Shown here: piece by piece, positions 23,014 to 34,503 of the stretch
Numbering within the stretch: the first letter of the stretch is position 1
Layout of the letters: each line of letters opens with the position of its first letter
Origin: Adiantum capillus-veneris
Taxonomy: Eukaryota; Streptophyta; Polypodiopsida; Polypodiales; Pteridaceae
NCBI GenBank assembly: GCA_014529385.2
Contig: CM043969.1
Coordinates: forward strand, 74,382,676 to 74,446,675
Reading direction: 5' to 3'
DNA length: 64,000 nt
Program-made: the position numbers and the translations under genes
Notes under the pieces: model-generated
Seen by the model: only the letters and a program-made list of their open reading frames with translations
Told to the model about the DNA's origin: nothing
The model's database searches: none

Positions 23014-23433
23014 CTATTCCTTGCAATCAATGGTATTCAAGCCACGGGTATAGCAGCTTGAGTGCTTTTTGTAAAGGGGTAAAGAGGAGTAGAAACTAGG
23101 GCTTGAAGTGCCAAAGTACGCCTAAAAGTTGTTAGATGGCTGACAATAGTAAACAGAGTGAAATTAATGTTGATAACTTTGATTTTACTAATGAGCAAGC
23201 CACTAATGATGCCCCTAGGGATGCTTGTTAACTACCTTGTTTCTAGGCTTCAACAAGCCATGGGAAATTCATCCGTCCAAAGTGAAGTGCAATGGTAGCT
23301 TCGTGCTCATGGAATTCTCCAACCTCCCCACCATGACGAGAGAGTACCTAGGAAGCCTCCTTGTGAGACTTCCAAAAGGGGCCTCTCTCCGATTCGGGAA
23401 GAAGAGGAGGATCCATACGAAGGACTCAAAATT

Positions 23434-24586
23434 TTGCTTCTTGATGATGCATCTCCTTCTCAAAGGAGAACTCAAGAGCCCCCACCAAAGGAACGAGAAA
23501 GAAGTGAGTCTCCTGCCACCTCGGTGAAGATGGCTCCACGAAGACGGCGGGCTAAATGCTCTCCATCAGCTCCAAAATGGAGAAGACCATCGCACACTTC
23601 TCCACAGTATAATTCAAAGAGGGATGACAAAAAGCAAGAGAAGAAAAATGCGAGAAAGAGGACACCCTCTTCTCCATCTTCTTCATCCTCTTCCTCTTAT
23701 GAAAGTGATGGTGCAGACAAAGAAGACCAAGGCAAGAAAAAGGCAATAAAGAGGTCACCCTCTTCTCCATCTTCCTCAAATTCTTCGTCTTCTAAAGAAA
23801 GTGATGGTGCAACTTCTGAACCATCAAAAAGAAGAGGCCATAGGAAATACTATGCCGTGTGGAAGAGGTCGTCCAAGCTCAAGAAGTTCAAAGAGGGAGG
23901 AAAGAGCATCTCTTTTCTTACCTATGATGGCACCTTTGGTGCTAAGGACAAAGTCTAGGCCTTTTATCCAACAATTCGATGCGGCGTTTGGAGATGAGGG
24001 CTTCACAGAGTCCTCTAAGCTACACCATGTAGCTATGCACTTTCAAAAGTCCACCAGGCAATGGTGGTCTAGCCTACGGGCCAACGGTGAAGCTCCACAA
24101 ACATGGAAAGCCTTAAGAGCTTCCATTATGAAGCCGTTTTTGGCCACCGATGCCAAAGACAAAGTACTCACCGAATGGCGAAGCCTGAAGCTCTCTCCCT
24201 ATGAATCCATCCACAAATATGTAGACAAGTTTTGGGACCTACAACTCAAAGCCAATGTCTTTAAAAAAATGGATTTTGGAGAGAAAATGCAAAAATTTTG
24301 TGTGGGCTTAATTGAAGAAATGGCAGAGTATGTCAACTCCCAAAGGCCACGCACCATATCCATGGTTATACACTATATTATGGTGGCTTTTGAAATCAAT
24401 TTCCAATTAGGGGCTAAAAGAAATTCTAAGCCCACGAAAAACAAGGGTTCCAATGAGCCGAAGGGAAAGGACAATGTCCAAAAGTCTCCTAAGGGCAATT
24501 CCAACAAAGCTAAGGATAAGGGAGTTTACAAAGGCAAAGACAAACTCTCTTCAGAAGATCTTGAGCGTTATCCCAAGGATAGTTGA
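23434..24586 (+). other. Gag of fossil chromovirus
   Basis: A basic, Ser-rich N-terminal stretch (SSPSSSSSSSYESDG and a second SSPSSSNSSSSKESDG block) is followed by the capsid pattern FIQQFDAAFGDEGF, MHFQKSTRQWWSSLRANG, WKALRASIMKPF and YVDKFWDLQLKANVF. A Lys-rich linker leads to the zinc knuckle. The two Ser-rich blocks look like an internal protein duplication. Confidence 0.82.
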
Positions 24587-24628
24587 TGTTTCAAGTGCAG
24601 CGAGCAAGGGCATGCATACCGTGCTTGT
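24587..24628 (+). other. Zinc knuckle of fossil gag
   Basis: CFKCSEQGHAYRAC has the standard C-x2-C-x4-H-x4-C spacing for nucleocapsid RNA binding. Confidence 0.9.
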
Positions 24629-24759
24629 CCCCAAAAGAACACCCACAATGAGCCTCCTAGAGCTACCTTGGTCAAAATCCAAGAGGAGGAAACTCACCAC
24701 AAAGGATCTGCTCTATGCCATGCTTGGGAAAAGGTAAGAGAACATGATGCTTTTATTCT

Positions 24760-25400
24760 CTTTGACCCCTTGGTTCTACTCACAATTTTATATCTATAGA
24801 GTTGGCCACCAAGCTAGGCATCCAAGCTTGTGAGATGGGAGATTTCCTACCCACAGATGGTGCTTTCAAGGGGCAAGAAGCTTCAGTCACTCCCTTAATC
24901 GAGAAATTGATACTCTATGTCCAAAGCTATGTGGACAAAGAGGACTTCTTTATCTCTCCTCTCAAGCACGAGGATGTAATCCTAGGGGCACCATGGTTTG
25001 ATTGCATGGCTGCCAATGTTAAATTCCCTGAAAGAAGAATCTACTTTAGGTTCAGGGAAAAAGATATGTACATAGATGTTAAGAAAACGGGTAACACCAT
25101 ACCCATTGTACATACGCAAGATTTCAATAAGTCAATAAAGAGCTCTATTTTCGTGTACATGATTTTTGTTAAAGATTCTCAAAATGAACCTAATGCTTTA
25201 GAAATAGAAAATATACACAATCAAAAGGAATTAGAGTTATTCAATTTTCTCAAGGGGTTTCAAGATGTCTTTATTGACGACATCCCTTGTGAGTACCTCC
25301 TAAACGAGGCAATGATGACCATGCAATTGAACTTCTTCCACGAAGTTCACCGCCTAACAAACCTCCTTATAGAGTTTCTCAAGCTCAACAAGAGGAGATT
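24760..25400 (+). other. Aspartic-protease region and RT entry (fossil)
   Basis: ELATKLGIQACEMG, LILYVQSYVDKEDFFISPL, HEDVILGAPWFDCMAANVKF and ERRIYFRFREKDMYI are the usual plant chromovirus protease blocks (flap, then ILGxPWL-like strand). The stretch to 25400 corresponds to the connector before RT, including FQDVFIDDIPCEYL. Confidence 0.75.
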
Positions 25401-26100
25401 ATGCGTGAGTTAGTTGAGAAGGGCATGGTTAGGTCTAGCTCATCTCCATTTTGCTCACCCGTGTTACTAGTGCAAAAGAAAGACGACACATATCGAATGT
25501 GTGTCGACTATAGAGCACTAAATAGGATCACTATCAAAAATAGGTTTCCCGTTCCATGGGTAGAAGACCTATTTGATAAGCTACAAGGATCCACCTACTT
25601 CAGTAGGATTGACCTAAAAAGTGGCTATCATCAAATAAGGATAGTTGATCAAGACATTGTAAAGACAGCATTTTGCATTGCGTTTGGTCTTTACAAATAT
25701 ATTGTCATGCCTTTTGGCTTGACGAATGCACCAACCACATTCAACCGCTTGATGAGGAAGCTATTCATGCCTCACCGAACCTTTACTGGAGTGTTCTTTG
25801 ATGATGTCATCATCTACTCTAATTCATTAGACGAACACAAGCAACACCTCCAGGTAATATTTCAAGTTTTAAGAGAGAATAAACTTTATGTTAATCGAAA
25901 GAAAAGTGAAATTTTTTTACAAGAGATTCAGTATTTAGGTCACATTATCTCTCAAGATGGCATCCAAATGGATCCATCAAAGTTAGAGGTAATAAAAGGA
26001 TGGCCTAAACCAAGGAATCTTCATGAACTAAGAAGCTTTATAGGTATGTGTGCATACTATAGATGCTTCATAGAAAAGTTCTCACAAATTGCAGGAGCAT
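25401..26100 (+). other. Reverse transcriptase of fossil chromovirus
   Basis: The RT blocks are in order: GMVRSSSSPFCSPVLLVQKK, RMCVDYRALNRITIKNRFPV, YFSRIDLKSGYHQIRI, FGLTNAPTTFNRLM, VFFDDVIIYS (catalytic loop), QYLGHIISQDGIQMDPSKLE and LRSFIGMCAYYRCFI. This is a textbook Ty3/gypsy RT. Confidence 0.93.
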
Positions 26101-26189
26101 TACATGACCTAACAAAGAAAAACATTAGGTATACATGGTCTACCAAGGATAACGATGCTTGCGAAAATCTTATCTCTCAACATGTGCTT

Positions 26190-26570
26190 ACACTACCGGA
26201 TCTCTCAAAGCCATTTGAGGTCCAATGTGACACTTGTGGTGATTTCTTTTTGAGCTGTTTTTCTTCAAGAAGTTCATGCCATAGCCTATGAAAGTCGAAG
26301 GCTCGACCATGTCGAGCAAGCTCTAGGCATATATGAAAAGGAACTCCTTGCAGTTCTACATGCCTTAGACTCATGGAAGCACTATTTATTGGGGACTCCT
26401 TTCATTCTGCAAACGGGTCACCAAAGTCTTAAGTACTTCATAACACAGACCAAGCTCTTCAACAAACAAATGAGGTGGGCAAATTTCCTTTTTCAATATC
26501 ATTTTCATATTGCTCACATTGTTGGCAAGCATAATCAAGTAACCGATGCACTCTCAAGCCGGTTGAGAGT
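26190..26570 (+). other. RNase H region of fossil chromovirus
   Basis: The blocks LPDLSKPFEVQCDTCG, then YEKELLAVLHALDSWKHYL and HQSLKYFITQTK, then VGKHNQVTDALSSR follow the usual order of Ty3 RNase H. It directly follows RT and precedes integrase. Confidence 0.85.
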
Positions 26571-27460
26571 GAATGCGGTTTCCATAGAAACTCACAATGA
26601 TCTATCTTCAATGATAGATGAGTATGCTATTGATCCTGATTTTAGAGATGTGATTTCAGCCCTTGCACTAGGGAAGAAAGAGGAACCATTTACTTTACAA
26701 GATGGTTATCTTCTCTATGGCAACAGACTATGTGTTACTAACTCACTCCATGAGAAAGTAATGTATGAATCACATGCTCCTCCTTATGCAGGGAATATAG
26801 GGATTCAATCTACCCTAAAAAGTATTTAAACATATTTCTATTGTCCTACCATGAAAGAAAACATACAAGAGTATGTTTCTAAATGTGTGGTATGCCAAAA
26901 GACGAAGTTTGATAGAGGGAAGCAACTTGGATTGCTTCAACCTTTGCCAATCCCTAATTCACTATGGGAGAGCATATCCATGGATTTTATCTTTGGATTG
27001 CCTAAGTCTATCCATGGGAATACGGGAATATGAACGATAGTAGACAAGTTCAGTAAACAAGCTCATTTTATACCTGTCAAAAAGACTATCAAAGCCCATC
27101 AAACAATAACCCTCTTCATTTCACAAATCTTCAAGTACCATGGCTTGCCAATGTCCACAGTGTCAGATTGAGATCCTAGAATGACCAGTAATTTTTGGAA
27201 GGGTCTCTTTGAGAATTTAGGAACAAGGCTAAATTTCTCTTCGGCCTATCACCCGCAAGTGGATGGCCAAAGTGAAATAGCTAACCTAACAATTCTTGAT
27301 CTACTAAAAGCCTATGTAATGGAAGTAGATCAAAGATCCCAATGGGAGAAGTACTTACCCTTAGTGGAGTATGCCTACAATAACATTGTACATACTTCCA
27401 CGGGAAAAGCACCTTTTGAGGTAATTGAGGAAATATCCAAAAAGTCCCCTGCTACTTAAG
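26570..27460 (+). other. Integrase of fossil chromovirus
   Basis: The zinc-binding part is seen as HAPPYAGNIGIQ and SKCVVCQKTKFDRGK. Core blocks include SISMDFIFGLPKS, FSKQAHFIPVKK, AYHPQVDGQSEIAN and TSTGKAPFEVIE. Protein similarity to the 18.1-18.95 kb copy is very high. Confidence 0.87.
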
Positions 27461-28063
27461 GTACATGAGAAGATCTTCGCTGCAAATGAGTATAGCCGAG
27501 ACCTACAAGAATCTCTCCAAAAGATTAAGGATGATATCTCTATCTCACAACAAAGGCAAAAGGATGTTGCTAACAAGCAGAGAAGAGCCCAAGCCTTTAA
27601 AGAAAATGATTGGGTCTTATTAAAATTTCCCAAGGCTCGATTAAGGCACACGATGGGCAAGAATCCTACAGGACACCAAAAGTACTATGCTAAGTTAGCA
27701 AAAAGGCACTATGGTCCCTTCCAGATTCTTAGGCCAATCAATGAGATGGCCTATCAACTCAAGTTGCCCAACCATTGGCTCATACACAATGTTTCCATGT
27801 GAGCCTACTAAAGCCTTACAAAGGAGAGCCACCTCAAGAACCAACTATTGAAGAAACACCAAAGATTGAGGAACAAGAAGAGGTGTTGTAGCCCGATTCC
27901 ATTCTCCAACATGAAGACAAGGTACTAAGAGACGGTAAGACTATACGACAATATCTTATTAAGTTTAAGAATTATCCTTTTGAAGAAGATGCTAGATGGA
28001 TGCAAGGCATACAATTAAAGGATAACCTAAACCTTGTCAATGCTTACAATGCTTCCCTAGAGT
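27460..28063 (+). other. Integrase C-terminus with chromodomain (fossil)
   Basis: NEYSRDLQESLQKIKDDIS, DWVLLKFPKARLRHTMG and KRHYGPFQILRPINEMAYQL precede a chromodomain at about 27940-28030 with [14 protein letters not shown] and [11 protein letters not shown]. The reading ends at about 28063. About 100 bp later another element begins, so no 3' LTR is left here. Confidence 0.8.
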
Positions 28064-28427
28064 AAGCAAATGTACAAATGTTAAAAACGAACAAAGAGAG
28101 GCAATGAGTGGCAAGTGGTGTGAGTCTAGGTGTGTCCTATAGTGTGAAGGAAAGAGTGGCTGTCTTGGCTTGATTGCACTTCACGAGGCATGTACACAGG
28201 TTTGCACAACCATCACCATGGCCATTTTCAAGAAAAAATACAAAGGGATTTGACAACCACACTCCTCTGTTAGAGAGCTCCACTTTGCAGGCTCCAAACG
28301 GCACAAAAAAAGCCAACCCAAGAACTCTCACACACTCTCTATCTTGGCTCTCTACAGGCTCACTCGCTTAAGGCCCTGGCAGGAAGCCTACTCTAGCAAA
28401 AAGCATGGAAAATGGCCCAAAAATGGT

Positions 28428-28435
28428 TTATATAG
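28428..28435 (-). promoter_or_regulatory. LTR TATA box (3' LTR)
   Basis: The minus strand reads TATATAAA within CCTATATAAACC. The equivalent site in the other LTR is at 32903-32910. It leaves about 260 bp of R-U5. Confidence 0.6.
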
Positions 28436-28552
28436 GGGTGCCCCTTTCAATTTGGGCATCTAGCTCTGATTGGTCCACTTTGCATCCACATTTGGTAACC
28501 TTGGGAGGAGGTAGTCGCCTATGTTCTCTTTCTCTCTCTCTTTTGCATTTGA

Positions 28553-28596
28553 GGGGGGGGGGGGGGGGGGGGGGGGCATTAGCAATGTCGCTATTG
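28553..28596. repeat. G24 tract followed by 20-bp near-palindrome
   Basis: A run of 24 G (28553-28576) is followed directly by CATTAGCAATGTCGCTATTG, an imperfect palindrome related to the perfect one at 33372. The homologous module in the other LTR is at 33030-33057 with only 8 G. Confidence 0.85.
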
Positions 28597-28888
28597 CCCC
28601 CTATGCTTTTTTCTTTTTACCTTTTTGGGGAGGCTATCTTGCACTGCTTCTCTTTTTAACCCTTTGACCACCTCTGTCCGACTCTTCCTTGACCTATCCC
28701 CCACTAGTCTCCTCTCTCTCTATTTCTCTCTCCTCCTTCACTTTGGTCCCGGCCTCCTTCCTTACTTTGCCCTCACTCGGCCGGCTTTGAAATTGCCCGC
28801 TTGCCCCTTCCATTGGGCAGTCCCCCTTATTATGCCCTGGCTGCTCTGGCCCTCTCTTCACCACTACGGGATGCACCCCTTACCCTAC

Positions 28889-28909
28889 CATTAGCGATAT
28901 TGCTAATGG

Positions 28910-28943
<34 letters not shown>
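28889..28943. repeat. 20-bp near-palindrome followed by G31 tract
   Basis: CATTAGCGATATTGCTAATG (28889-28908) lies just before a G run interrupted once (GGGGA, then G31 at 28913-28943). The partner in the other LTR is at 33372-33413. Confidence 0.88.
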
Positions 28944-28944
<1 letters not shown>

Positions 28945-30029
28945 CTTCTTTCAAAAGATGAGGTGGGGTTGCTGCCCGTGTGAACTCGGCCCCCATTGGG
29001 AGCGCCATGCCATGTCACCACCACAAATTTCAACCTCCATCGCATGCCATTCAAAACCGTCGAACGTCGGCTATTACGAGTACGTCACCAGTGCAGCAAA
29101 AACCACCACCAAGATCGGCCAATCGCGCCACTGTGTAGTGCCCAATGGGCAGCATCCATCGCCAAGCTCAAGGGGAACTCTCCCTTGTCATCACACCTTC
29201 AAATGGAGTACCAATGTGGGTCTTCTACCATGAATTCCTTGCCCTGCCCATTGTATGCGGGACCAATGTAGCGCCACATGGCATCCCTACAGGATTCCAC
29301 CCTTTGAACCCCCATTCAAGCTTCAAAAAATCTCCCTTTTTTTGCCACTTTCAAGCAAGTGTAGCTTGCTAATCCAAACTCTAATACCCGAGCTGTAAGA
29401 TCCGGCCAAAAGCTTGTATTGTCGGCTTGGTTCAACGTAATCCGCGTCGCCTTTCAACTTTTCCGGGCCCGGGATCCGAGGTGACCAAAACTTAAAAGAA
29501 TCATCTGCAAGCACTTCACTCTCAACTATTCCAAGCTTCCCCATTCCGTAGCTCGGTGCTCGGGAATCTGATCAACAAACTGTGACTTCTTCTTGACTCC
29601 ACACGGCATGCTTTATATGCTTGAACCCTGTCGAGGCCTAGAAAATGCAAGATGGCGCATCCTCCGATGGGGGCAAGTGGGCACAGACCCGTCCCTTGAA
29701 AAAACCATAACTTGCTCTCCAGAGCTCCAATTGGCAATCCGAGAAGACATGGACGCTCCATAATTTGAGCTCTACACATGCATCTACTAACATCATCCTG
29801 GGCCACCTGCCCCAAGCTACCCTACCGGTCGGGGATCTGCTATACACTCTATCTTTGAACTGCAATATCTTGAGCACCGGGGCTCCATTTGACAAGCCAT
29901 CTGGACCATCTTCTAGAGCACACTAAACACTACATTCCAGGGCACCCACTTGGCACTTTGGACACCTTCACCTACTATCCCACCTGGACCATCCCTTAGC
30001 TCTTTTGGCCTAAAAAACCGTATTAAGCA

Positions 30030-31604
30030 TACACTTTCGCCACCCTTTGGCTGCCCAAGACCTTTGTACCTGCCCTAGACTTCTGCACTTCACATGCTTG
30101 CATCCTTCGCTTGGCATATACCACTTTCCAGCACGGACCAACTTTGGTTGCACCATCATTGCCCACCCCCTCATTGAACATTTATGTTCAACCACACATG
30201 GGCTTGTTGCACTAAAAAATTGCACATTCAAACAAACTCTCTGTACACCACAAAACACCTAACATATGTACAAAAACTATCATCTGCTACCTGTTGCTTT
30301 TGTTCATGCAAGTTGCCCAACCCCCTGCTTTACCTTTTATCAACCGCTTGGGTCAAACACCTTGCACTGGTCCCTTCCGTCCACCTGTAATAGCCTTACA
30401 TAGTGCCACACCAAGGCACATAACCAACTACATAGCCAAGTTGCTAGCATCATGCTCCTACCACTCCGAGGACTCATTGGAAAAGTGCTCACCCGCAACA
30501 AAGCACCTCCAAGGACACCAAATAGAGCACCATGGTGCTCACCATCCAAAGAAATACCTGCACCATTGACCGTACCAAATAGACCTGACAAATTTAACAT
30601 ACTTAACACCCCTCCCAACCGTGTAAAGCTAGATCCTCATCTAGCAGATCTTGTACCTCTTCAACGGCCCACTGCACAACTGCCTTTATTAGCATCCCCT
30701 TCAACCACCACGGACAGACCTCCTTAGAAAGCTTGGACACCACCTTGGAATCCGCATCACCTATCATAGAGTGCACCGACTGCATAGGAAGTACCTCTAT
30801 CTTTGACTCCGCACTGTCCTTCTCACCTACCATGCACTCAATTCCAACATCATCGAGCTCTTCTTTGTCAACAACTGGCCCTTCAAGGTCGATAAGCACC
30901 ATCTGCTTGTTGACTGCAACCACCTGTTCTTCTATAGCTGCATTAAGCTCCACCAAGGAAGAGAGAAATGCATTCTCTATCGCATCCTCCTCATCTTCTT
31001 CCACATGCATGACTACTTTATGCCTTTTAGCAAAATTTTGCACCTGTTGCACCACCACGGCATATTCTATAGCTACTTCATCACCATGGCCATTAGCATG
31101 GCACTGCACATCACCCTTACCTGCACATCATCACCTGTAGGCCTAAGATGCTCAACTTGGTCTTCATTAGGCACCTCAGCTTGCATTTCATGCTGCTCCT
31201 CACACATATTCACTAACTCTCCACTCACATGCAAGACATCGAACTCATCGTACTTGGATTGAGACGACTCTGTCTCCCAGCTCATGTCTGCATCCATAGA
31301 GCTACTGTCATTTGACTCAATCTCTTTCTCTATTTCAAGCTTGGAAATATCCTCTAGCTTCACTGCTTCAACCTAGTCTACAAACCGAACTCTTTGGTCT
31401 TTACCGCACTTCAATGGAGCTTCAACAGCCGCACTCAAACTTGGTGGCACCTCCTTTGTCCACTTGGAACCACTTGAACTTCCTACACAATTTGAACCGC
31501 TCTAGCTGGCATCATCGGCATACGAACCACCCTGTCTCTCTGTAGCCAAAGAACCCTTGGTTCTTCTCGCACTTGCACTTCTCTTTGCACCACATGTGGC
31601 TCAG
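30030..31604 (-). other. Internal region: acidic protein-like stretches of the fossil element
   Basis: Minus-strand open stretches at 31363-31073 and 31109-30603 are rich in Glu and Asp (for example EVVSNSS-like polar text, HVEEDEEDAIENAF and DLEGPVVDKEELDDVGIE) and lack Cys/His clusters. No known domain was recognised. They follow the gag-like part, so they may be its C-terminal extension. Confidence 0.4.
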
Positions 31605-32130
31605 CTATACCACCACATTACACTGCCTTGGCATCTTTGCACCTGACAAAACCTGCCTAGCTTCGCGTTTCTTCAAAATCTTTTTGGTCCGCCCTCTCGC
31701 TAGAGCTACCACCTCTTTGTATGACACCGGGCCATCTATCTCAACCTTATTGTGCACCTCTTCATGCAAGAAATTCATGAATTTACTCAATTTTAAAAAA
31801 CTGGCATTTTTTGCAACAGTTACCTTAATCGATTTCCCCCAAAGGGCTTTGCACTCGAACGCTTGAAAATCACCCTCCAAGCTTTGCTTCAATCCATCCA
31901 TCTTCCACTTTACTTCATCCAACTACGCAACTGCTATGGATCTTCTTCAAAAAGCCGCCTCAAGGGCTTTATAATTTTCCTTTTCTTCATCACCAAGGCT
32001 ATCAAACCATAGCCTCGCTTTACCGTGAACCAGGAGCGGGAACACCTGTACCGCACCATCTTCTCTTGATAAAACACTTTCCAAAACGAACAATCCATAA
32101 TCTTAAAGCCGGGTTCTTGCATCTTCAACC
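31605..32130 (-). other. Gag-like region of the fossil element
   Basis: The minus-strand text VFPLLVHGKARLWFDSLGDE and then ENYKALEAAF fits the retrotransposon-gag signature (FPxxLxGxAxxWFxSLxxxxxxxWxxLxxxF). A following stretch (31922-31605) has EVKWKMDGLKQSLEGDF and KLSKFMNFLHEEVHNK and is helical and charged. It lies at the 5' side, as expected for gag. Confidence 0.6.
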
Positions 32131-32902
32131 CTAGTGAAAATGGGAAATCCCGTCCAAGCCATCACTAGCACCACCTACTCTTCAAAGGCCGCACCTTTGG
32201 CATCACCAACTTTACCACTTCGACTTCAACTAGGAGCATCAGCACACTCCTCAGTGGGGGCACCAGAACATGGAGAGGTGGAATGGGGGAACACGCCCGG
32301 CACAAACACAAGGGCCTCTCTATAGCTCAAGGTATCCACAGCACCCCTATCCTGTCGGAAAACACCATCAAAAACACACTTTACACTGACAGGCCACCGC
32401 TTGCCCAATTTCCATTGCTCACACACTCCACAAATCCACCACACAAAGCACACCTACTGCCACGGTCTGTCTCCACCCTTATACACACACACACACATGC
32501 AGCCGCTCAATCTCGCTCCCTCACACAAAACACCGTCGGTCTGGGGGGCACACACTTCCACACTGCCGTCACCAAGGGGAAACACCAAAGCCGGAGAAAG
32601 AGAAGGGGGGAAGGGGAAACAAAAACAAGACGGGGCAATAGTGGCTTGATTGCACTTCACAAGGCATGAGAAAAGGCTTGCATAGCCATCACCATGGCAA
32701 TTTTCAAGAAAAAATACAAAGGGATTTGAAAGTCACACTCCTCCGTCAGAGAGCTCCACTTTGCAGGCTCCAAACGGCACAAAAAAATCCAACCCAAGAA
32801 CTCACACACACTCTCTATCTTGGCTCTCTGCAGGCTCACCGGCTCAAGGCTCTGGCAAGAAGCCTACTCTAGCAAAAACCATGAAAAATGGCCCAAAACT
32901 GG

Positions 32903-32910
32903 TTTATATA
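32903..32910 (-). promoter_or_regulatory. LTR TATA box (5' LTR)
   Basis: The minus strand reads TATATAAA, conserved in position with 28428-28435 of the partner LTR. Confidence 0.6.
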
Positions 32911-33029
32911 TGGGTGCCCCTTTCAATTTGGGCATCTGGACTCTGATTGGTCCACTTTGCATCCACATTTGGTAATATTGGGAGGAGGTAGCCGCCTTTG
33001 CTCTCTTTCTCTCTTTCTTTTGCATTTGA

Positions 33030-33057
33030 GGGGGGGGCATTAGCGATGTTGCTATTG
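33030..33057. repeat. G8 tract followed by 20-bp near-palindrome
   Basis: GGGGGGGG (33030-33037) then CATTAGCGATGTTGCTATTG. Homologue of the 28553-28596 module with a much shorter G run. Confidence 0.85.
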
Positions 33058-33371
33058 TCCCCTAGGCTTTTTTATTTTTTATTTCTCCTTTATTAATTTT
33101 TACCCTTTTGGGGGGGCTATCTTGCACTGCTTCTCTTTTTTACCCTTTGACCACCTCTATCTGGCTCTTCCTTGACCTATCCCCCACTAGTCTCCTCTCT
33201 CTCTATTTCTCTCTCCTCCTTCACTTTGGTCCCGGCCTCCTTCCTTGTCTTTGCCCTCGCTCGGCTGGCTTTGAAACTGCCCGCTTGCCCCTTTCATTGG
33301 GCGGCCCCCTTATTATGCCCTGGCTGCTCTGGCCCTCTCTTCACCCCTACGGGACACGCCCCTTACCCTAC

Positions 33372-33413
33372 CATTAGCGATATCGCTAATGTGGGGGGGG
33401 GGGGGGGGGGGGG
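33372..33413. repeat. Perfect 20-bp palindrome followed by G21 tract
   Basis: CATTAGCGATATCGCTAATG reads the same on both strands. One T then separates it from G21 (33393-33413). Confidence 0.92.
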
Positions 33414-34503
33414 AGGGTCTTCTTTCAAAAGATGGGGTGGGGCTGTTGCCCGTGTGAACTCTGCCCCCATTGGGAGTGCCATGACACATCACCACCCCAA
33501 TTGTCGACCTCCACCGCATGCAATTCAAAACTGTCGAACGTCGGCTATTGTGAGTACGTCACCAACGCAACCAAAACGGCTGTCAAGATCGACCAATCGC
33601 GCCACTGCGTAGCGTCGAATGGGCAGCAGCCATCACCAAGCTCAAGGGGAACTCTCCCTCGCCATCACACCTTCAAATGGAGCACCAATGTGGGTCTTCC
33701 ACCACAAATTCCTTGCCGGGCCCATTGTATGCGGGACCAATGCAGCACCACGTGGCATCCCTACATGACTCCACCCTTTGAACCCCCACTCAAGCTTCAA
33801 AAAATCTCCCTTTTTTTTGCCACGTTCAAGCAAGTGTAGCTTGCTACTCCAAACTCTAGTACCTGAGCCGTAAGATCTGGCCAAAAGCTTGTATTGTCAG
33901 CTTGGTTCAACGTAATCCCCGTTGCCTTTCAACTTTTTCGCGCCCACGATCTGAGGTGACCAAAACTTAAAAGAATCATCTGCAACCACTTCACTCTCAA
34001 CAGTTCTAGTCTTCCCCAGGCCATACCTCGGTGCTCGAGAATCTGATCGACAAACCGTGACTTCTTGCTGACTCCACACGGCATCCTTATATGCTTGAAC
34101 CCTATCAATGCCTAGAAAATGTCAGATGGCGCATCCTCCAATGCGGGCAAGTGGACACAGACCCGACCCCCGAAAAAACCATAACTTGCTATCTAGAGCT
34201 CTGATTGGCAATCCGAGAAGACAGGCACGCTCCATAATTTGAGCTCTACACATGCATCTACTAACATCAGCTTGGGACACCTGTCCCCAGCTGCCCTGCC
34301 CGTCGGGGATCTGATATACACTCTATCTTTGAACTGCAATATCTTGAGCACCGGGGCTCTATTTGATGAGCCGTCTGGACCATCTTCTAGAGCACACTAA
34401 ACACTACATTCCAGGGCACTGACTTGGCAATTTGAACACCTTCACCTGCTATCCCACCTGGATCATCCCTTAGCTCTTTTGGCTTAAAAAATCGTATTAA
34501 GCA

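Larger units (their letters stand above)
21070..28063 (+). mobile_element. Chromovirus (Ty3/gypsy) with 5' LTR and full gag-pol order
   Basis: The most complete element in the window. In order: 5' LTR (21070-22671), initiator-Met-type primer site (22673-22684), leader, gag (about 23430-24590), zinc knuckle (24587-24628), protease (about 24760-25110), reverse transcriptase (about 25400-26100), RNase H (about 26190-26560), integrase (about 26690-27440) and chromodomain (about 27870-28063). No 3' LTR follows; a different element starts at 28166. All domains are recognisable, but the coding region carries a moderate number of breaks. It is a sister copy of the element at 17.8-20.8 kb. Confidence 0.9.
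28166..30029 (-). repeat. 3' LTR of the TR-GAG-like element
   Basis: Its pair is 32642-34503. The shared text starts TGGCTTGATTGCACTTCAC and ends CGTATTAAGCA (plus-strand view). It contains two palindrome and G-tract modules (28553-28596 and 28889-28943). GC content is higher than in the surroundings. Confidence 0.88.
28166..34503 (-). mobile_element. TR-GAG-like non-autonomous LTR element (minus strand)
   Basis: Two long direct repeats of almost equal length (1864 and 1862 bp) flank 2.6 kb. The repeats have TG/CA ends on the minus strand (start TGCTTAATACG, end GCAATCAAGCCA) and a minus-strand TATATAAA box, so the right copy is the 5' LTR. The internal part (30030-32641) has a gag-like stretch near the 5' end and an acidic protein-like stretch after it. 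No protease, RT, RNase H or integrase could be found, and 2.6 kb leaves no room for them. No target-site duplication is visible (TGTCT against TCCGG). In two stretches compared by eye the LTRs differ at about 4 of 60 and 7 of 87 positions, so the insertion is not recent. Confidence 0.75.
32642..34503 (-). repeat. 5' LTR of the TR-GAG-like element
   Basis: Direct repeat of 28166-30029. It carries the perfect 20-bp palindrome CATTAGCGATATCGCTAATG at 33372-33391 followed by a G21 tract. On the minus strand its 3' end (32642) is followed by CTATTGCCCCGTC, which I cannot match to a common primer site. Confidence 0.88.

Noticed and set aside
23552-23779. Minus-strand frame antisense to the Ser-rich gag stretch
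   Set aside because: Shadow of the repetitive Ser and Lys codons of the plus-strand gag.
28405-29372. Many overlapping 60-90 codon plus-strand frames, some with poly-Gly
   Set aside because: They lie in a GC-rich LTR, recur in the other LTR, and change length with the G-tracts. No family match.
30733-31140. 135-codon plus-strand Ser/Thr-rich frame
   Set aside because: It is the antisense of the acidic minus-strand stretch (Glu codons read as Ser and Leu on the other strand). The minus strand fits the element's orientation.
28166-34503. Plus-strand orientation for the 28-34 kb element, suggested by a purine-rich run at 32585-32640 before the right LTR
   Set aside because: The gag-like block and the best TATA box are both on the minus strand, and the gag-like block lies on the right side, where a minus-strand element would have it.
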